Below the pieces are notes generated by a model. The model did no database searches, was not told the origin of the DNA, and was given only the letters and a program-made list of their open reading frames with translations. This document shows, one piece after another, positions 28,064 through 36,938 of a stretch of DNA of 64,000 bases. Both the position numbers and the translations under genes were made by a program. Every line of letters begins with the position of its first letter. Within the stretch, counting starts at the first letter, position 1. Origin of the DNA: Arcobacter aquimarinus (GTDB lineage Bacteria > Campylobacterota > Campylobacteria > Campylobacterales > Arcobacteraceae); contig NZ_CP030944.1 in assembly GCF_013177635.1 (NCBI RefSeq), positions 2,046,001 through 2,110,000 on the forward strand, in the 5' to 3' direction.

Positions 28064-28066
28064 TTT

Positions 28067-29116
28067 TTACCTTTTTCTTTTTAACTCATATACATACGAA
28101 AAAATTTCTGCCATAGCCTTATAAAAGTCACTTGGAATTTCTCTATCTATATCAATTTGCTCATATAAAGACCTAGCTAATGCTGGATTCTCAATTATTG
28201 GAATATCATGTTCTCTTGCTACATCTTTAATTTTTAAAGCCAGAAAATCTATTCCTTTTCCAACAACTAAAGGTGCAGAATTCACTTTATTATCATATTT
28301 TAATGCAACAGCATAATGGGTTGGATTTGTTATAACAACATCTGCATCAGGAACATTACTCATCATTCTTTTTTGAGCCATTTGCATCTGTATTCTTCTA
28401 ATTCGACCCTTTACTAAAGGATCTCCTTCCATATTTTTAAATTCATCTTTAATTTCTTGTTTACTCATTCTTAAAGATTTCATATAATAATGTCTTGAAA
28501 AATAAAAATCTATTATAGCAAAAATAATAAGAATTAAAAGAATTGCTAAAATAAAATAGATTGTCAATTGCACCATAATAGATATAGTTGCGTTTGTTTC
28601 CATATCCATAATTGCTAAAAAATCTTTGTTAGTTAATATAAAAAGAATAAACATAACAATCATAATAATTATTAATTTAAGTGTTAATTTAAAAGCTTCA
28701 ATTAATTTTTTTAATCCAAAAATATTTTTCATTCCTTTAATTGGGTCAAGCTTTTGTAAATCAAATTTTAAAGGAACAGTTATAAATCCAAATTGCATCC
28801 AATTAGTAGCTAATGATAAAACTACCACTAAAATAAAAATTGGTGCTAATGCTTTAAGTAAAGTTATAGTCATACTATAAGTAATAGAAAAAAATACTGT
28901 ACTATCTAATTCTTGTCCTATAAAACCATAAGAATACATCATTAACTTTTTTATTTCTAATAAAGAAAAAGATGAGAAAAAAAGTAAATACAGTGAAGCA
29001 AAAAATAAAATAGCTGCACCTGTTACTTCCATTGACTTATTAACATTTCCCTCTTTTTTGGCATCCTCTATTTTTTTGGATGTAGGTTCTTCGGTTTTTT
29101 CTTCTTCATCTGCCAT
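28067..29116 (-). CDS. flhB: Flagellar export gate protein FlhB
   Basis: A 349-residue export-switch protein: N-terminal EEKTEEPTSKK, four membrane helices, and a cytoplasmic domain with the self-cleavage site NPTH near 264-267 (VVITNPTHYAVALKY). Cleavage switches export from rod-hook to filament substrates together with FliK, which lies two genes upstream. Sits 15 bases after fliR. Confidence 0.96.
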   Translation of the reverse strand: MADEEEKTEEPTSKKIEDAKKEGNVNKSMEVTGAAILFFASLYLLFFSSFSLLEIKKLMMYSYGFIGQELDSTVFFSITYSMTITLLKALAPIFILVVVLSLATNWMQFGFITVPLKFDLQKLDPIKGMKNIFGLKKLIEAFKLTLKLIIIMIVMFILFILTNKDFLAIMDMETNATISIMVQLTIYFILAILLILIIFAIIDFYFSRHYYMKSLRMSKQEIKDEFKNMEGDPLVKGRIRRIQMQMAQKRMMSNVPDADVVITNPTHYAVALKYDNKVNSAPLVVGKGIDFLALKIKDVAREHDIPIIENPALARSLYEQIDIDREIPSDFYKAMAEIFSYVYELKRKR

Positions 29117-29131
29117 ATAAACTCTTTTTTA

Positions 29132-29881
29132 TTATTGAAATTTATCTATAAAATAATTTGTAAATGCTTCTGAAAAAATTTCCATTGCCAATATTAGAAA
29201 AACAAATATTAATGCAAATTTTAACTGAAATGTTATAACAAAAGGTGAAAATGAAGGCATAGATCTAGTTCCATATCCGTAATAAACATCCATTATAAAT
29301 CCAATAAAAAATAATGGCAAAGCAAAAGCAAAAGCAAAAGCGAACATTCTTTTTATTTCATCAATTGCTAATTGTATCCCATTATAAGAAAATATATCAA
29401 AGCTACCTAAATTTATCAATGAAAAACTTTTTACTAATATTACAATAGTCATTTCATACATGCCTGTTTGGAAAAATAACATTAATGCTATCCAATAAAG
29501 TAATTTTGCTATTAATCCTTCTTGAGAACCTGTTGTGGGATCAAACATCATAGCCATTGATAAAGCGGTTGAATACTCTATAAATTCACCTATTACTTTT
29601 ACAGCTGAAAAAATAATATTTATAAACATCGAAGCAACCAAACCTAAAGTTATCTCAGAAATTAAACTAATTAAAAAATTATCTTGATTTATTTCAGAAG
29701 AGATTGTAACTAAAGGAAAAACAAAAACTGTAATATAAAAAGCAAAGGCTATTCTGATAGTTGGGCTAATTGCACTATGACCAAAAACTGGCATAAAAGC
29801 CACAAAAGCTACAATTCTTGCAAATAAAAGAAGAAACTGATACAAAGTCTCTTCATTAAGTAGTGATAAAAAAGCTTCCAT
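29132..29881 (-). CDS. fliR: Flagellar export gate protein FliR
   Basis: A 249-residue polytopic membrane protein with about six helices and the conserved central DPTTGSQEG segment followed by hydrophobic helices. It forms the export gate with FliP and FliQ, neither of which is in the window. Its start touches the fliK stop (one-base overlap). Confidence 0.93.
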   Translation of the reverse strand: MEAFLSLLNEETLYQFLLLFARIVAFVAFMPVFGHSAISPTIRIAFAFYITVFVFPLVTISSEINQDNFLISLISEITLGLVASMFINIIFSAVKVIGEFIEYSTALSMAMMFDPTTGSQEGLIAKLLYWIALMLFFQTGMYEMTIVILVKSFSLINLGSFDIFSYNGIQLAIDEIKRMFAFAFAFALPLFFIGFIMDVYYGYGTRSMPSFSPFVITFQLKFALIFVFLILAMEIFSEAFTNYFIDKFQ

Positions 29882-31917
29882 TACATATAGTCTAAAAGTT
29901 TATCTTCTCTATCTTTATTTTCCTCTTTTAATTGTAAAACAGACTGTGTATCTATTTGTCTATCAAATCTATTTTGTTGATTTGAATTATTTTGTCCATT
30001 TGAAGATTGTTGATTATTTTGATTTGAAGAAGTAAAATCTAAATTAAAAATAGTATTTTCATCAAAAGTTTTATTTAATGAATTTCTTAAGACATTTTGA
30101 TTTTCAACCAAAGCTTCTAATGTTCCGCCATTAGATGCATTCATACTAATAGTTAAAGCATTAGTATTTTTATCATTTTTCATCAAAATTGCAATACTTC
30201 CTAACTCTAAAGGATTTAAATTAATTTTAAACACAGTAACGGGAGGTTTATAATTTTCATACATTTGTCTAGCAATATCAGACATCATTGTTGACATTTG
30301 CTGCTTAGCACCAATTATTCTTGATTGAATATTATAAGATAGAGGTGAATTTACACTTACTTCAACATCTTCTGCTATATTAAGAGTATTTTCAAGTAAT
30401 GCATTACTAGCTTCTACGGATTTCGTTATTAAATGCTTAACATCTTCACTTCTAATACTTTTTTCCATCAATAAACTATCTAAAAGATTTTTCTTATCTA
30501 AATTATTCAAAGCTTGTTTTTTTAAATCTAAAGTTTTTAAATCTACATTTTGCTCAACATTAACATCTTCTAATCCCAATTCTAAAATATTAGCACTTTT
30601 TTCAATATCAGTTAATGAATTGGCATTTTTTAAAATATTTATAGCTTCACTTTTATTTAAAAGAAATTGACTGTTCAATATGTTTTTTTGTCCACCAAGA
30701 TATAAACTAGATAAAAAATCTTTTGAGTGACTTAATTCTGTTTTATTAATAGTTTCATTTTCTAAAACATTTAAAATAGAATTTTTACTATTTTTTTCAA
30801 TTAAAAGATCCATTAAGCTTTTTTTACTGTTTGTATTTTGCATTTCTTCAAAATCAACTAATTGTTCTTTTACAATTGATGAAACTGCTTCATCTGTATT
30901 GTTTAATTTAGGCTCAATTGTTTTGATTTCTTCATCTGATGTATTTGAAATAATTTGAGATTCAATATTTTGTAAAGAATTTTGATTTAAAACTTCTTTA
31001 TTTTCATTTGGTTTTACTATATTTATATCTTTATCTGAATTCTTAATACTCTCATCTTCACTTATTTTTACATCTTTTATTTCTACTTTTATTTCTTGAG
31101 TATTTTTTATAGTCTCATCTAAAACCACTTTTTGAGAATCTATTTTTACATCTTGATTATCTTGTATTGGAGTTGTTATTTCTAAACTATCATTTGATAA
31201 ATCTTTTATAATATTTCCATTTTCACTTATTTTTATAGTTTGTGTATTTTCTTCACTCTCATTTAAAATAACTTTTGGAGAATCTATTTTCACATTTTGA
31301 TTATCTTGAGAAGTAATTATTTCTTGAATATCTAATGTATTAATTTGATTATTTTTAGAAGCATCATTATTTGAAATTTTGCTATTTGAAGTTTTATCAA
31401 GATTCTCTTCTTGTGTTTCTATTTTTGCTTCTTGATTAATTTTTTCACTCTCATCTAAAATTACTTTTTGAGAATCTGTATTTATATCTTGATTTTGAGT
31501 TGGAATTTTTACTTCTGTTTCTACTATATCATTTTGAAAATTTTTAGATGTATCATTTAAGATTTCACTATTTAAAGTTTTATCTAAATTTTGTTCTTTT
31601 ACTGTTTCTTTTTTTGCTTCAAGGACTAATCTATCTAAAAGAGAATTATTACTATTTTTTAAATTTATACTCTCATTATCTTCTATTTCAGTATTATTCA
31701 ATTCATCAACTACTAAAGTTTCCTTATTTATTGCATCTTTTTTTGTTAAAGTATTATCTTGTTTTAAAGTTTCTTCTTCTTTATCCATTCCCATACTATC
31801 TTTTAACAAAGAATCAAATAAAGATGGAGATTCCTTTGTTACTTCTTTATCAGAAACTAATGAAACTTCAGTGCTAGAAGAGCTATTTTTTGAAATTATA
31901 TCTATTGGATTTGCCAT
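29881..31917 (-). CDS. fliK: Hook-length control protein FliK
   Basis: A 678-residue secreted ruler protein. The C-terminal part (about 550-640) is the Flg_hook domain that binds FlhB, with KINLNPLELGSIAILM and NVLRNSLNKTF. The N-terminal two thirds are Asp/Asn/Glu/Ser-rich and disordered, with imperfect repeats of about 62-64 residues between about residues 105 and 270 (see separate repeat entry). It is longer than the FliK of most bacteria (400-600). Length of this part sets hook length in other species. Confidence 0.85.
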   Translation of the reverse strand: MANPIDIISKNSSSSTEVSLVSDKEVTKESPSLFDSLLKDSMGMDKEEETLKQDNTLTKKDAINKETLVVDELNNTEIEDNESINLKNSNNSLLDRLVLEAKKETVKEQNLDKTLNSEILNDTSKNFQNDIVETEVKIPTQNQDINTDSQKVILDESEKINQEAKIETQEENLDKTSNSKISNNDASKNNQINTLDIQEIITSQDNQNVKIDSPKVILNESEENTQTIKISENGNIIKDLSNDSLEITTPIQDNQDVKIDSQKVVLDETIKNTQEIKVEIKDVKISEDESIKNSDKDINIVKPNENKEVLNQNSLQNIESQIISNTSDEEIKTIEPKLNNTDEAVSSIVKEQLVDFEEMQNTNSKKSLMDLLIEKNSKNSILNVLENETINKTELSHSKDFLSSLYLGGQKNILNSQFLLNKSEAINILKNANSLTDIEKSANILELGLEDVNVEQNVDLKTLDLKKQALNNLDKKNLLDSLLMEKSIRSEDVKHLITKSVEASNALLENTLNIAEDVEVSVNSPLSYNIQSRIIGAKQQMSTMMSDIARQMYENYKPPVTVFKINLNPLELGSIAILMKNDKNTNALTISMNASNGGTLEALVENQNVLRNSLNKTFDENTIFNLDFTSSNQNNQQSSNGQNNSNQQNRFDRQIDTQSVLQLKEENKDREDKLLDYM
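31105..31605 (-). repeat. Imperfect tandem repeat inside fliK
   Basis: Roughly two and a half degenerate units of 62-64 codons. Each has an LDKTxNS start (about 31577 and 31391), then a DS(Q/P)KVxLxE core (cores near 31450, 31258 and 31114) and a TQxIKI-like end. The third copy is shortened to about 48 codons. The unit size is a multiple of three, so gain or loss of units would stay in frame. Confidence 0.65.
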
Positions 31918-31927
31918 AATTTATCGA

Positions 31928-32392
31928 TTACATATTTAAGATTTCTAAAGTTTTAGAATCTATATTTTTATGAGTGTTAAATGAAGTAACATTTGCCTCA
32001 TACGATCTCATCGCCTCTATTAAATCAACCATTTCAATTACAGGATTAATATCTGGATATGCAACATATCCTTGTTCATTGGCATCAGGATGAGTTGGAT
32101 CATATTTCATAACTGGTTTAGCATCAGATTGAATAATTGACTTTACTCCAACTCCTCTTAATGAAAGATCTGAATTTATACTATTTGTAGTTTCAACATC
32201 ATTAGAATTAGCTTTTTTATTAGTATTTGCTACTAAAATATCTTCAAAAACTACTTGTTGTTTTTTATATGGACCACCCTCTTCTGTATGGGTAGTTTTT
32301 GCATTAGCTATATTTGCACTTACAACATTAATTCTTGTTCTTTGCGCACTCATACCAGATGACGCAACATTGTATCCATCAAAAAAACCCAT
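31928..32392 (-). CDS. flgC: Flagellar basal-body rod protein FlgC
   Basis: A 154-residue proximal rod protein. The N-terminal MGFFDGYNVASSGMSAQRTR and SANIANAKTT are the rod-protein signature, and the C-terminus (IEAMRSYEANVTSFNTHKN) is the matching coiled-coil helix. It is followed by fliK and preceded by fliE. Unusually, flgB is about 17 kb away. Confidence 0.95.
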   Translation of the reverse strand: MGFFDGYNVASSGMSAQRTRINVVSANIANAKTTHTEEGGPYKKQQVVFEDILVANTNKKANSNDVETTNSINSDLSLRGVGVKSIIQSDAKPVMKYDPTHPDANEQGYVAYPDINPVIEMVDLIEAMRSYEANVTSFNTHKNIDSKTLEILNM

Positions 32393-32405
32393 GTTTCATC
32401 CTTAA

Positions 32406-32699
32406 TTAAATTTGCATTCTCATTATTTCTTTATAGGCATTAACAGCTTTATTTTTAACTTCTAATGCTAATTTCATTGACAATTCAGCTTCTTCAATTC
32501 TTTGAACAGCCTCTTGTAAATTAGTAACTTTTCCTGTTGCTATTTGCTCCATTGAGTCATAACCTTTTAGTTGATGATTATTAACTTCAGATATAGCATT
32601 ATTTAGCATATTTTGAAAAGATTTATCAGAAACATCAGAAGTTTTTTGTGTTTCATTGTTCAACATATTTAAAGAACTTGTTATTGAAGATATATTCAA
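32406..32699 (-). CDS. fliE: Flagellar hook-basal body protein FliE
   Basis: A 97-residue MS-ring/rod adaptor. The central DKSFQNMLNNAISEVNNHQ and the C-terminal EAELSMKLALEVKNKAVNAY are typical of FliE. The order fliE-flgC is here reversed relative to transcription in many bacteria: fliE comes first, 13 bases before flgC. Confidence 0.93.
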   Translation of the reverse strand: MNISSITSSLNMLNNETQKTSDVSDKSFQNMLNNAISEVNNHQLKGYDSMEQIATGKVTNLQEAVQRIEEAELSMKLALEVKNKAVNAYKEIMRMQI

Positions 32700-32709
32700 A
32701 ATTTACCCC

Positions 32710-33063
32710 TTAATTAGCTTTTTTTAAATTTTTTTCATTAGAATCCATAACATCTTTTACAGATAATTCATTTAACATAACTTGTATTTTTTCTTCATTA
32801 TACTTAAAATTAAACTCATTTCTTTTATTATCAAGACTAAATAAACTAATAATAAGTGAAAGCATCATATTACTTATGCCTTTTAAAATAATCGTTACTA
32901 AAATTATACCTAATATCATCTCCATTGGAGTAAAAAAATCTGCATTTAAAGTAAAAAATATTAATGTTGCAAAAAAACCAATAGCTATATAGAGTCTAAA
33001 AACTCCACTATTAATTACCGTTTGAGAAAATCGTTCTATTACCATTTTAAAAAACTTTAACAA
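32710..33063 (-). CDS. Small membrane protein beside flhG
   Basis: A 117-residue protein with two hydrophobic segments (about 21-39 and 47-75) and a charged cytoplasmic tail. In C. jejuni and H. pylori, from memory, a small integral membrane protein sits in the same place between flhG and fliA. Here fliE-flgC follows instead of fliA-fliM-fliY. Function unknown; conserved position suggests a flagellar role. Confidence 0.7.
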   Translation of the reverse strand: MLKFFKMVIERFSQTVINSGVFRLYIAIGFFATLIFFTLNADFFTPMEMILGIILVTIILKGISNMMLSLIISLFSLDNKRNEFNFKYNEEKIQVMLNELSVKDVMDSNEKNLKKAN

Positions 33064-33111
33064 TAAAAATAGAAATAATTAAACAAAACGTCGACACTTA
33101 ATACTAACCTT

Positions 33112-33930
33112 CTAATGGATATTAACTAAAATTCTATCAACAATATTTTGCAACTGTCTTGTTATTTCATCTGTAGAAAATTCATTTACAAACAATTTTC
33201 TTAAACGTCCTGTTGTTGAAATTGTTTCAGAAGTTGAAATATTGCCTATATATTCTACCATAAAATCTTCTTTTAACCTATTTTTTTTCCCTAAATTTAC
33301 TAAAGAATTACTTATAGTTTCTCCTATTTGATAACTTTTCGTATGATTAAAACTTAACATTAATTTACTTTTTTCCATTGATAACATCTTAATTAATGAA
33401 TAAACATCAGTTAATGCACTAGGATCAGTTGTAGTAATAGCTAATATATTATCGGAAATAGATAAAAATTCTTTTACATAATCATTTAAACCAGCACCTG
33501 TATCTATCAGTAATATATCGAATTTATTTAATGCAACTAACTCTTTTACAACTCTTGAAAAAACAAAACTATTTTTATTTAAAGTATACTGAAAACCACT
33601 CTTTCCAGCTATTAAAGATATATTTGAATAATTAGTTTTCGTAATTACTTCATCTAAAGTTCTAACTCCATCTATATATTCAAAAAAACTATTTTGTGGT
33701 TTAACATCAAATAAAACTTGCATATTAGCAAGTCCAATATCTGCGTCTAAAACAGCTACATTAAAACCTCTTCTAGAGAGTAAAAATGCAATATTAGCAG
33801 TTATTGTTGATTTTCCAACTCCACCTTTTCCTGAGGTAATAGTTAAAATTTTAGTTTTTGAATAGTTTTTTTTTACAGAATTAGTTAATTTAACTAGCTT
33901 ACTAGCTTGAGAAGAAATAGAATTAAACAA
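33112..33930 (-). CDS. flhG: Flagellar number regulator FlhG (FleN/YlxH)
   Basis: A 272-residue MinD-type ATPase with deviant Walker A GKGGVGKST at 34-42. An N-terminal SQASKLVKL (7-15) resembles the DQAxxLR motif by which FlhG stimulates FlhF GTPase. It controls the number of flagella with FlhF. The start codon is TTG at 33930, with AGGAG 6 bases upstream that covers the end of flhF. In Campylobacter it also affects division site placement. Confidence 0.92.
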   Translation of the reverse strand: MFNSISSQASKLVKLTNSVKKNYSKTKILTITSGKGGVGKSTITANIAFLLSRRGFNVAVLDADIGLANMQVLFDVKPQNSFFEYIDGVRTLDEVITKTNYSNISLIAGKSGFQYTLNKNSFVFSRVVKELVALNKFDILLIDTGAGLNDYVKEFLSISDNILAITTTDPSALTDVYSLIKMLSMEKSKLMLSFNHTKSYQIGETISNSLVNLGKKNRLKEDFMVEYIGNISTSETISTTGRLRKLFVNEFSTDEITRQLQNIVDRILVNIH

Positions 33931-33932
33931 AA

Positions 33933-35084
33933 CTATCTCCTAATACATTGATTATTCATAAAACAATCTATTAAAAAAGAAGAATCAGAAACTATTAAAT
34001 CATCTGGAACATTTTGACCTATCGAAAAATAAGTAATAGATTTTTTTGTTTTATGGGCAAATGATATTAAATTTCCAAAACTCTTTGTCTCATCTAATTT
34101 TGTAAATGTTAAATAATCTATTGATAATCTTGAATAGTTTTTATAAATTTCAAGTAAATCACTATGTTTTACATTTGCTGGAAGTACTAATATTTTTTCA
34201 ATAGGAAGCTCTTCGACTTTCTTTTGATACTCATTTATAAGCTCTATTTTATCAATATCATATTGACTTGAACCTGCTGTATCAATAAAAATATAATTAC
34301 AATCTTTTAATCTTAAAAGTGCTTCAGCTAAACCTTCAGGCTTTTTTACAATTTCTAAAGGTAATCTCATTATATTTGTATATGCTTGTAATTGCTCAAT
34401 TGCTCCTACCCTAAAAGAATCTAAAGTTACAATTCCTACTTTATAATTTTGACCTAATTTATAAGCATATCTTGCAGCAAGTTTTGAAATAGTTGTAGTT
34501 TTTCCAACACCCGTTGGACCTACCATCATTATAATTTTTCTTTGATGTTTTCTTAAAGGAACTTCATGTTTAATTGGTATTACTCTTCGCAAAATTAATT
34601 TAAAAAAATCATTCACTTTTTTTGGGTTAGATTTTAAAGCAATAGGTAATTGCTTTATTGTTTTTTTCATAATTGTATAAGTCATTTCTTGATCAAATTC
34701 ATTTTGTTCAAATATATTATACATTGATGCAAACTCAGGAGGAATTGTTAAGTCATAAAGTTGGCTTTTTGGATTCCAAATCGATTTTTGAACTTGCTCT
34801 AAAACACTTTGCATTTTAAGAATTTCTTCTTTAAAATCATACACTTGTGTCTTCATTGGTTCAACATTTTGAGAAGCTTTACTAATTGCTGTTTTTGTGT
34901 ATATTAAATTTTTTTTCTTATCTTCTTCTTCAACAGCAACAACTACCTCATACATATCTTTTGTATTAGCTTTTGCATTTGATACTTTTTTAGTTGATAT
35001 AACAATTGCATCTTCTCCACACTCTTCTTGAGCTAATCTTAATGCAACAGATGGAGTTTCTCCAAAAAAAGATAATACATTCAT
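33933..35084 (-). CDS. flhF: Flagellar placement GTPase FlhF
   Basis: A 383-residue SRP-type GTPase that sets the site of flagellar assembly at the pole. The N-terminal basic domain (about 1-75) is followed by an N-helical part and the G domain with GPTGVGKTTT (about 187-196), the VGIVTLDSFRVGAIEQLQ box and DTAG. Four-base ATGA overlap with flgA upstream and two bases before flhG. Confidence 0.94.
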   Translation of the reverse strand: MNVLSFFGETPSVALRLAQEECGEDAIVISTKKVSNAKANTKDMYEVVVAVEEEDKKKNLIYTKTAISKASQNVEPMKTQVYDFKEEILKMQSVLEQVQKSIWNPKSQLYDLTIPPEFASMYNIFEQNEFDQEMTYTIMKKTIKQLPIALKSNPKKVNDFFKLILRRVIPIKHEVPLRKHQRKIIMMVGPTGVGKTTTISKLAARYAYKLGQNYKVGIVTLDSFRVGAIEQLQAYTNIMRLPLEIVKKPEGLAEALLRLKDCNYIFIDTAGSSQYDIDKIELINEYQKKVEELPIEKILVLPANVKHSDLLEIYKNYSRLSIDYLTFTKLDETKSFGNLISFAHKTKKSITYFSIGQNVPDDLIVSDSSFLIDCFMNNQCIRR

Positions 35085-35476
35085 TTTAATCTTCCATCTT
35101 TATATATTTGTTCTATAGAACCATCCAACTTTTTAATTCTAATAAATTCATTATTTTCATAAATCACTTTACCTTTTTTTTCTATCTTAACACCACCAAA
35201 ATCAAAAATCACACTTTCATTCTCATATTTTTTAACATCTTTCATACATATAATAGTATTTTTATTTATATATCTTGCCGTTAAATATTTTTCTTCTGAT
35301 AATTTTTCTAATGTCAATGGCTCACATGCTTTATTTATAGAAGAAACATCTTTAGTTATTAATTTTTTAGCATCCAATTTCTCTTCAAAACTAATTGAAT
35401 CTCTTGAAACTAAAACTGTAATAGCAAAAACTTTAGCTGTTAATAAAAAAGTTAGAAAACTAAGCCTTAATATCAA
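35081..35476 (-). CDS. flgA: FlgA-like P-ring assembly chaperone (short)
   Basis: An exported protein with a signal peptide (LILRLSFLTFLLTAKVFA) and a SAF/FlgA-like domain: TARYINKNTIICMKDV, then a C-terminal KGKVIYENNEFIRIKKLDG typical of FlgA. The open frame extends to 35500 (GTG), but a TTG at 35476 has GGAGGA 7 bases upstream and gives a clean signal peptide of a 131-residue protein, so I choose that start. It overlaps the upstream flgN-like gene by 17 bases. Shorter than usual FlgA (about 220). P-ring gene flgI is not in the window. Confidence 0.7.
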   Translation of the reverse strand: MILRLSFLTFLLTAKVFAITVLVSRDSISFEEKLDAKKLITKDVSSINKACEPLTLEKLSEEKYLTARYINKNTIICMKDVKKYENESVIFDFGGVKIEKKGKVIYENNEFIRIKKLDGSIEQIYKDGRLK

Positions 35477-35837
35477 AAATTCTTCCTCCATTTGCAGCAC
35501 TTATTTCAGATACTAAATCTTTATATAATTGTTGCACAGGCATTACAATTGAAGCTAATTTTTTATTTAGTTCATATAAATCTTTCAAATCATTTTCTAA
35601 TGAATCAACAGAATTTCTATAAATATTTACATCTATTCCTTCTTGAATTTTTTTTACTAATTCTTTATTCAACTCGGCTTTTAATCTAGTTATTTCATCT
35701 ATTATAAAATGCTTTTTATCATTTCTTTTTAAAAGTTCTTCATGTTTTGCTTCTTTTATATCTAAAATATCTAAGTTTATAGATTCTTTTAATTCATTTA
35801 CTAAAGTTTTCATATTTTCAACAATATTTTCTATCAT
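35460..35837 (-). CDS. flgN: FlgN-like export chaperone
   Basis: A 125-residue, almost wholly helical charged protein with a long coiled-coil, of the size and pattern of FlgN, the chaperone for hook-junction proteins FlgK and FlgL. It lies 10 bases after a rod-binding flgJ and overlaps the flgA frame, a common place for flgN. The sequence similarity is low by nature, so context carries much of the call. Confidence 0.65.
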   Translation of the reverse strand: MIENIVENMKTLVNELKESINLDILDIKEAKHEELLKRNDKKHFIIDEITRLKAELNKELVKKIQEGIDVNIYRNSVDSLENDLKDLYELNKKLASIVMPVQQLYKDLVSEISAANGGRIFDIKA

Positions 35838-35847
35838 AACAGAATCC

Positions 35848-36150
35848 TTATTTATTATTTTTACTTAAAAAATCAAACAACATATCACTAATACCCAAAG
35901 TACCACTTGAACTATCTGCAACAGCTTGAACATACATACTTTTAATAATATCAGAACCTGCACCCTCTCCAGCAATATTAGTAGAACGTAAAGAGATATC
36001 CATGATTTGATTTAAAAAGAATGATTCAAAATCATTACTTACTTTTCTTAATTGCTCTTCATCTTTTGTAATATTTTCAGCATTTAAATTATCAAATTTT
36101 TTTGTTTGTAAAATATTACTATTTATTAAATTATTACTATTTATTTCCAT
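35848..36150 (-). CDS. flgJ: Rod-binding protein FlgJ, N-terminal domain only
   Basis: A 100-residue protein matching the rod-cap half of FlgJ: LRKVSNDFESFFLNQIMDIS and the C-terminal GTLGISDMLFDFL. The muramidase domain of enterobacterial FlgJ is absent, as in other Campylobacterota. Two ATG codons are adjacent; GGAG at 36159-36156 is 5 bases from the second (36150) and only 2 from the first (36153), so the second is preferred. The first ATG overlaps the stop of the stator gene upstream. Confidence 0.85.
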   Translation of the reverse strand: MEINSNNLINSNILQTKKFDNLNAENITKDEEQLRKVSNDFESFFLNQIMDISLRSTNIAGEGAGSDIIKSMYVQAVADSSSGTLGISDMLFDFLSKNNK

Positions 36151-36152
36151 CA

Positions 36153-36929
36153 TTACTCCAATCTATCAAAGAAGTTCTCTTGATTTAAAATATCTTGTTG
36201 ACTATCCTGTGAAAAAAATCTCATTTCTACTCTTCTATTGTCAGCTGCTACATCACTTTTGGGATGATAAGAAGCATATGCTGCAACTTTCAAAATAGAG
36301 GGATCAATTCTATTTTTTATTAATTCTTTTACAACAGAAATAGATCTTAAAGCTGAAATATCCCAAGCATCTCTTGGAATATTTGAACCTAAAGTTCTAT
36401 TTGTATCAGTATGTCCTATTATTTCAATATTAAAAGTTTGTGGCATAGTTCTAATAACTCTTGCAATTTTTGAAATAAAAACTTTTGCACTTGCATTTGT
36501 TAATTCATATTGACCATCTTCAAACATAATAGTAGAAGGGATATCTAAAGTAAACTCATTTTTTCCTTTTTCTATACTAATCTCTTGACTTTCAATATTT
36601 TGATTTGAATTCAATTCTTGAACTATTTGAGAAACTTCTTCTGCTGTACTTTCAAAAGATGTTTCACTAGAAGATTCACTATCTTCTGAATCTGAACTAC
36701 CATCTTGTGTAGAGTGTTTTTCACTTTGTGTTTCAACATCTGTTGAAGAGTCTATGAATCCCATTGCTTTTTTCATAATATCAAAATATTCTTCAACTTT
36801 TTTCTTATCCATTACTGCCATTGAAAGTAACAAAATAAAAAAAGTTAGTAATAAAGACATTAAATCCCCAAATTGAACTAACCAACCTGGTAAACATTTA
36901 GGACAATCAGGACATTTTTCTTTTGCCAT
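36153..36929 (-). CDS. motB: Flagellar stator protein MotB (PomB type)
   Basis: A 258-residue stator subunit. The N-terminus has a cysteine-rich CPDCPKC, then PGWLVQFGDLMSLLLTFF with the ion-binding aspartate D22 in a single membrane helix. The C-terminal OmpA-like domain (FNIEIIGHTDTNRT) anchors to peptidoglycan. The DLMSLLLTFFILLLSM helix and CxC head resemble the sodium-type PomB of Vibrio more than MotB of C. jejuni (ADFLSLLLALFIAL, from memory). Paired with motA, 9 bases upstream. Confidence 0.92.
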   Translation of the reverse strand: MAKEKCPDCPKCLPGWLVQFGDLMSLLLTFFILLLSMAVMDKKKVEEYFDIMKKAMGFIDSSTDVETQSEKHSTQDGSSDSEDSESSSETSFESTAEEVSQIVQELNSNQNIESQEISIEKGKNEFTLDIPSTIMFEDGQYELTNASAKVFISKIARVIRTMPQTFNIEIIGHTDTNRTLGSNIPRDAWDISALRSISVVKELIKNRIDPSILKVAAYASYHPKSDVAADNRRVEMRFFSQDSQQDILNQENFFDRLE

Positions 36930-36938
36930 ATCTATTCT

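Noticed and set aside
21488-29881. Export genes flhA, fliI, flhB and fliR as a virulence type III secretion system
   Set aside because: They are mixed with rod, hook and motor genes and carry flagellar-type features; no needle or translocon genes.
31105-31605. Repeats as a possible CRISPR array
   Set aside because: They are in-frame degenerate coding repeats without constant short repeats or unique spacers.
31548-31877. Open frame of 109 codons on the plus strand, Leu/Tyr-rich
   Set aside because: Antisense to the disordered part of fliK; no ribosome site and shadow-like composition.
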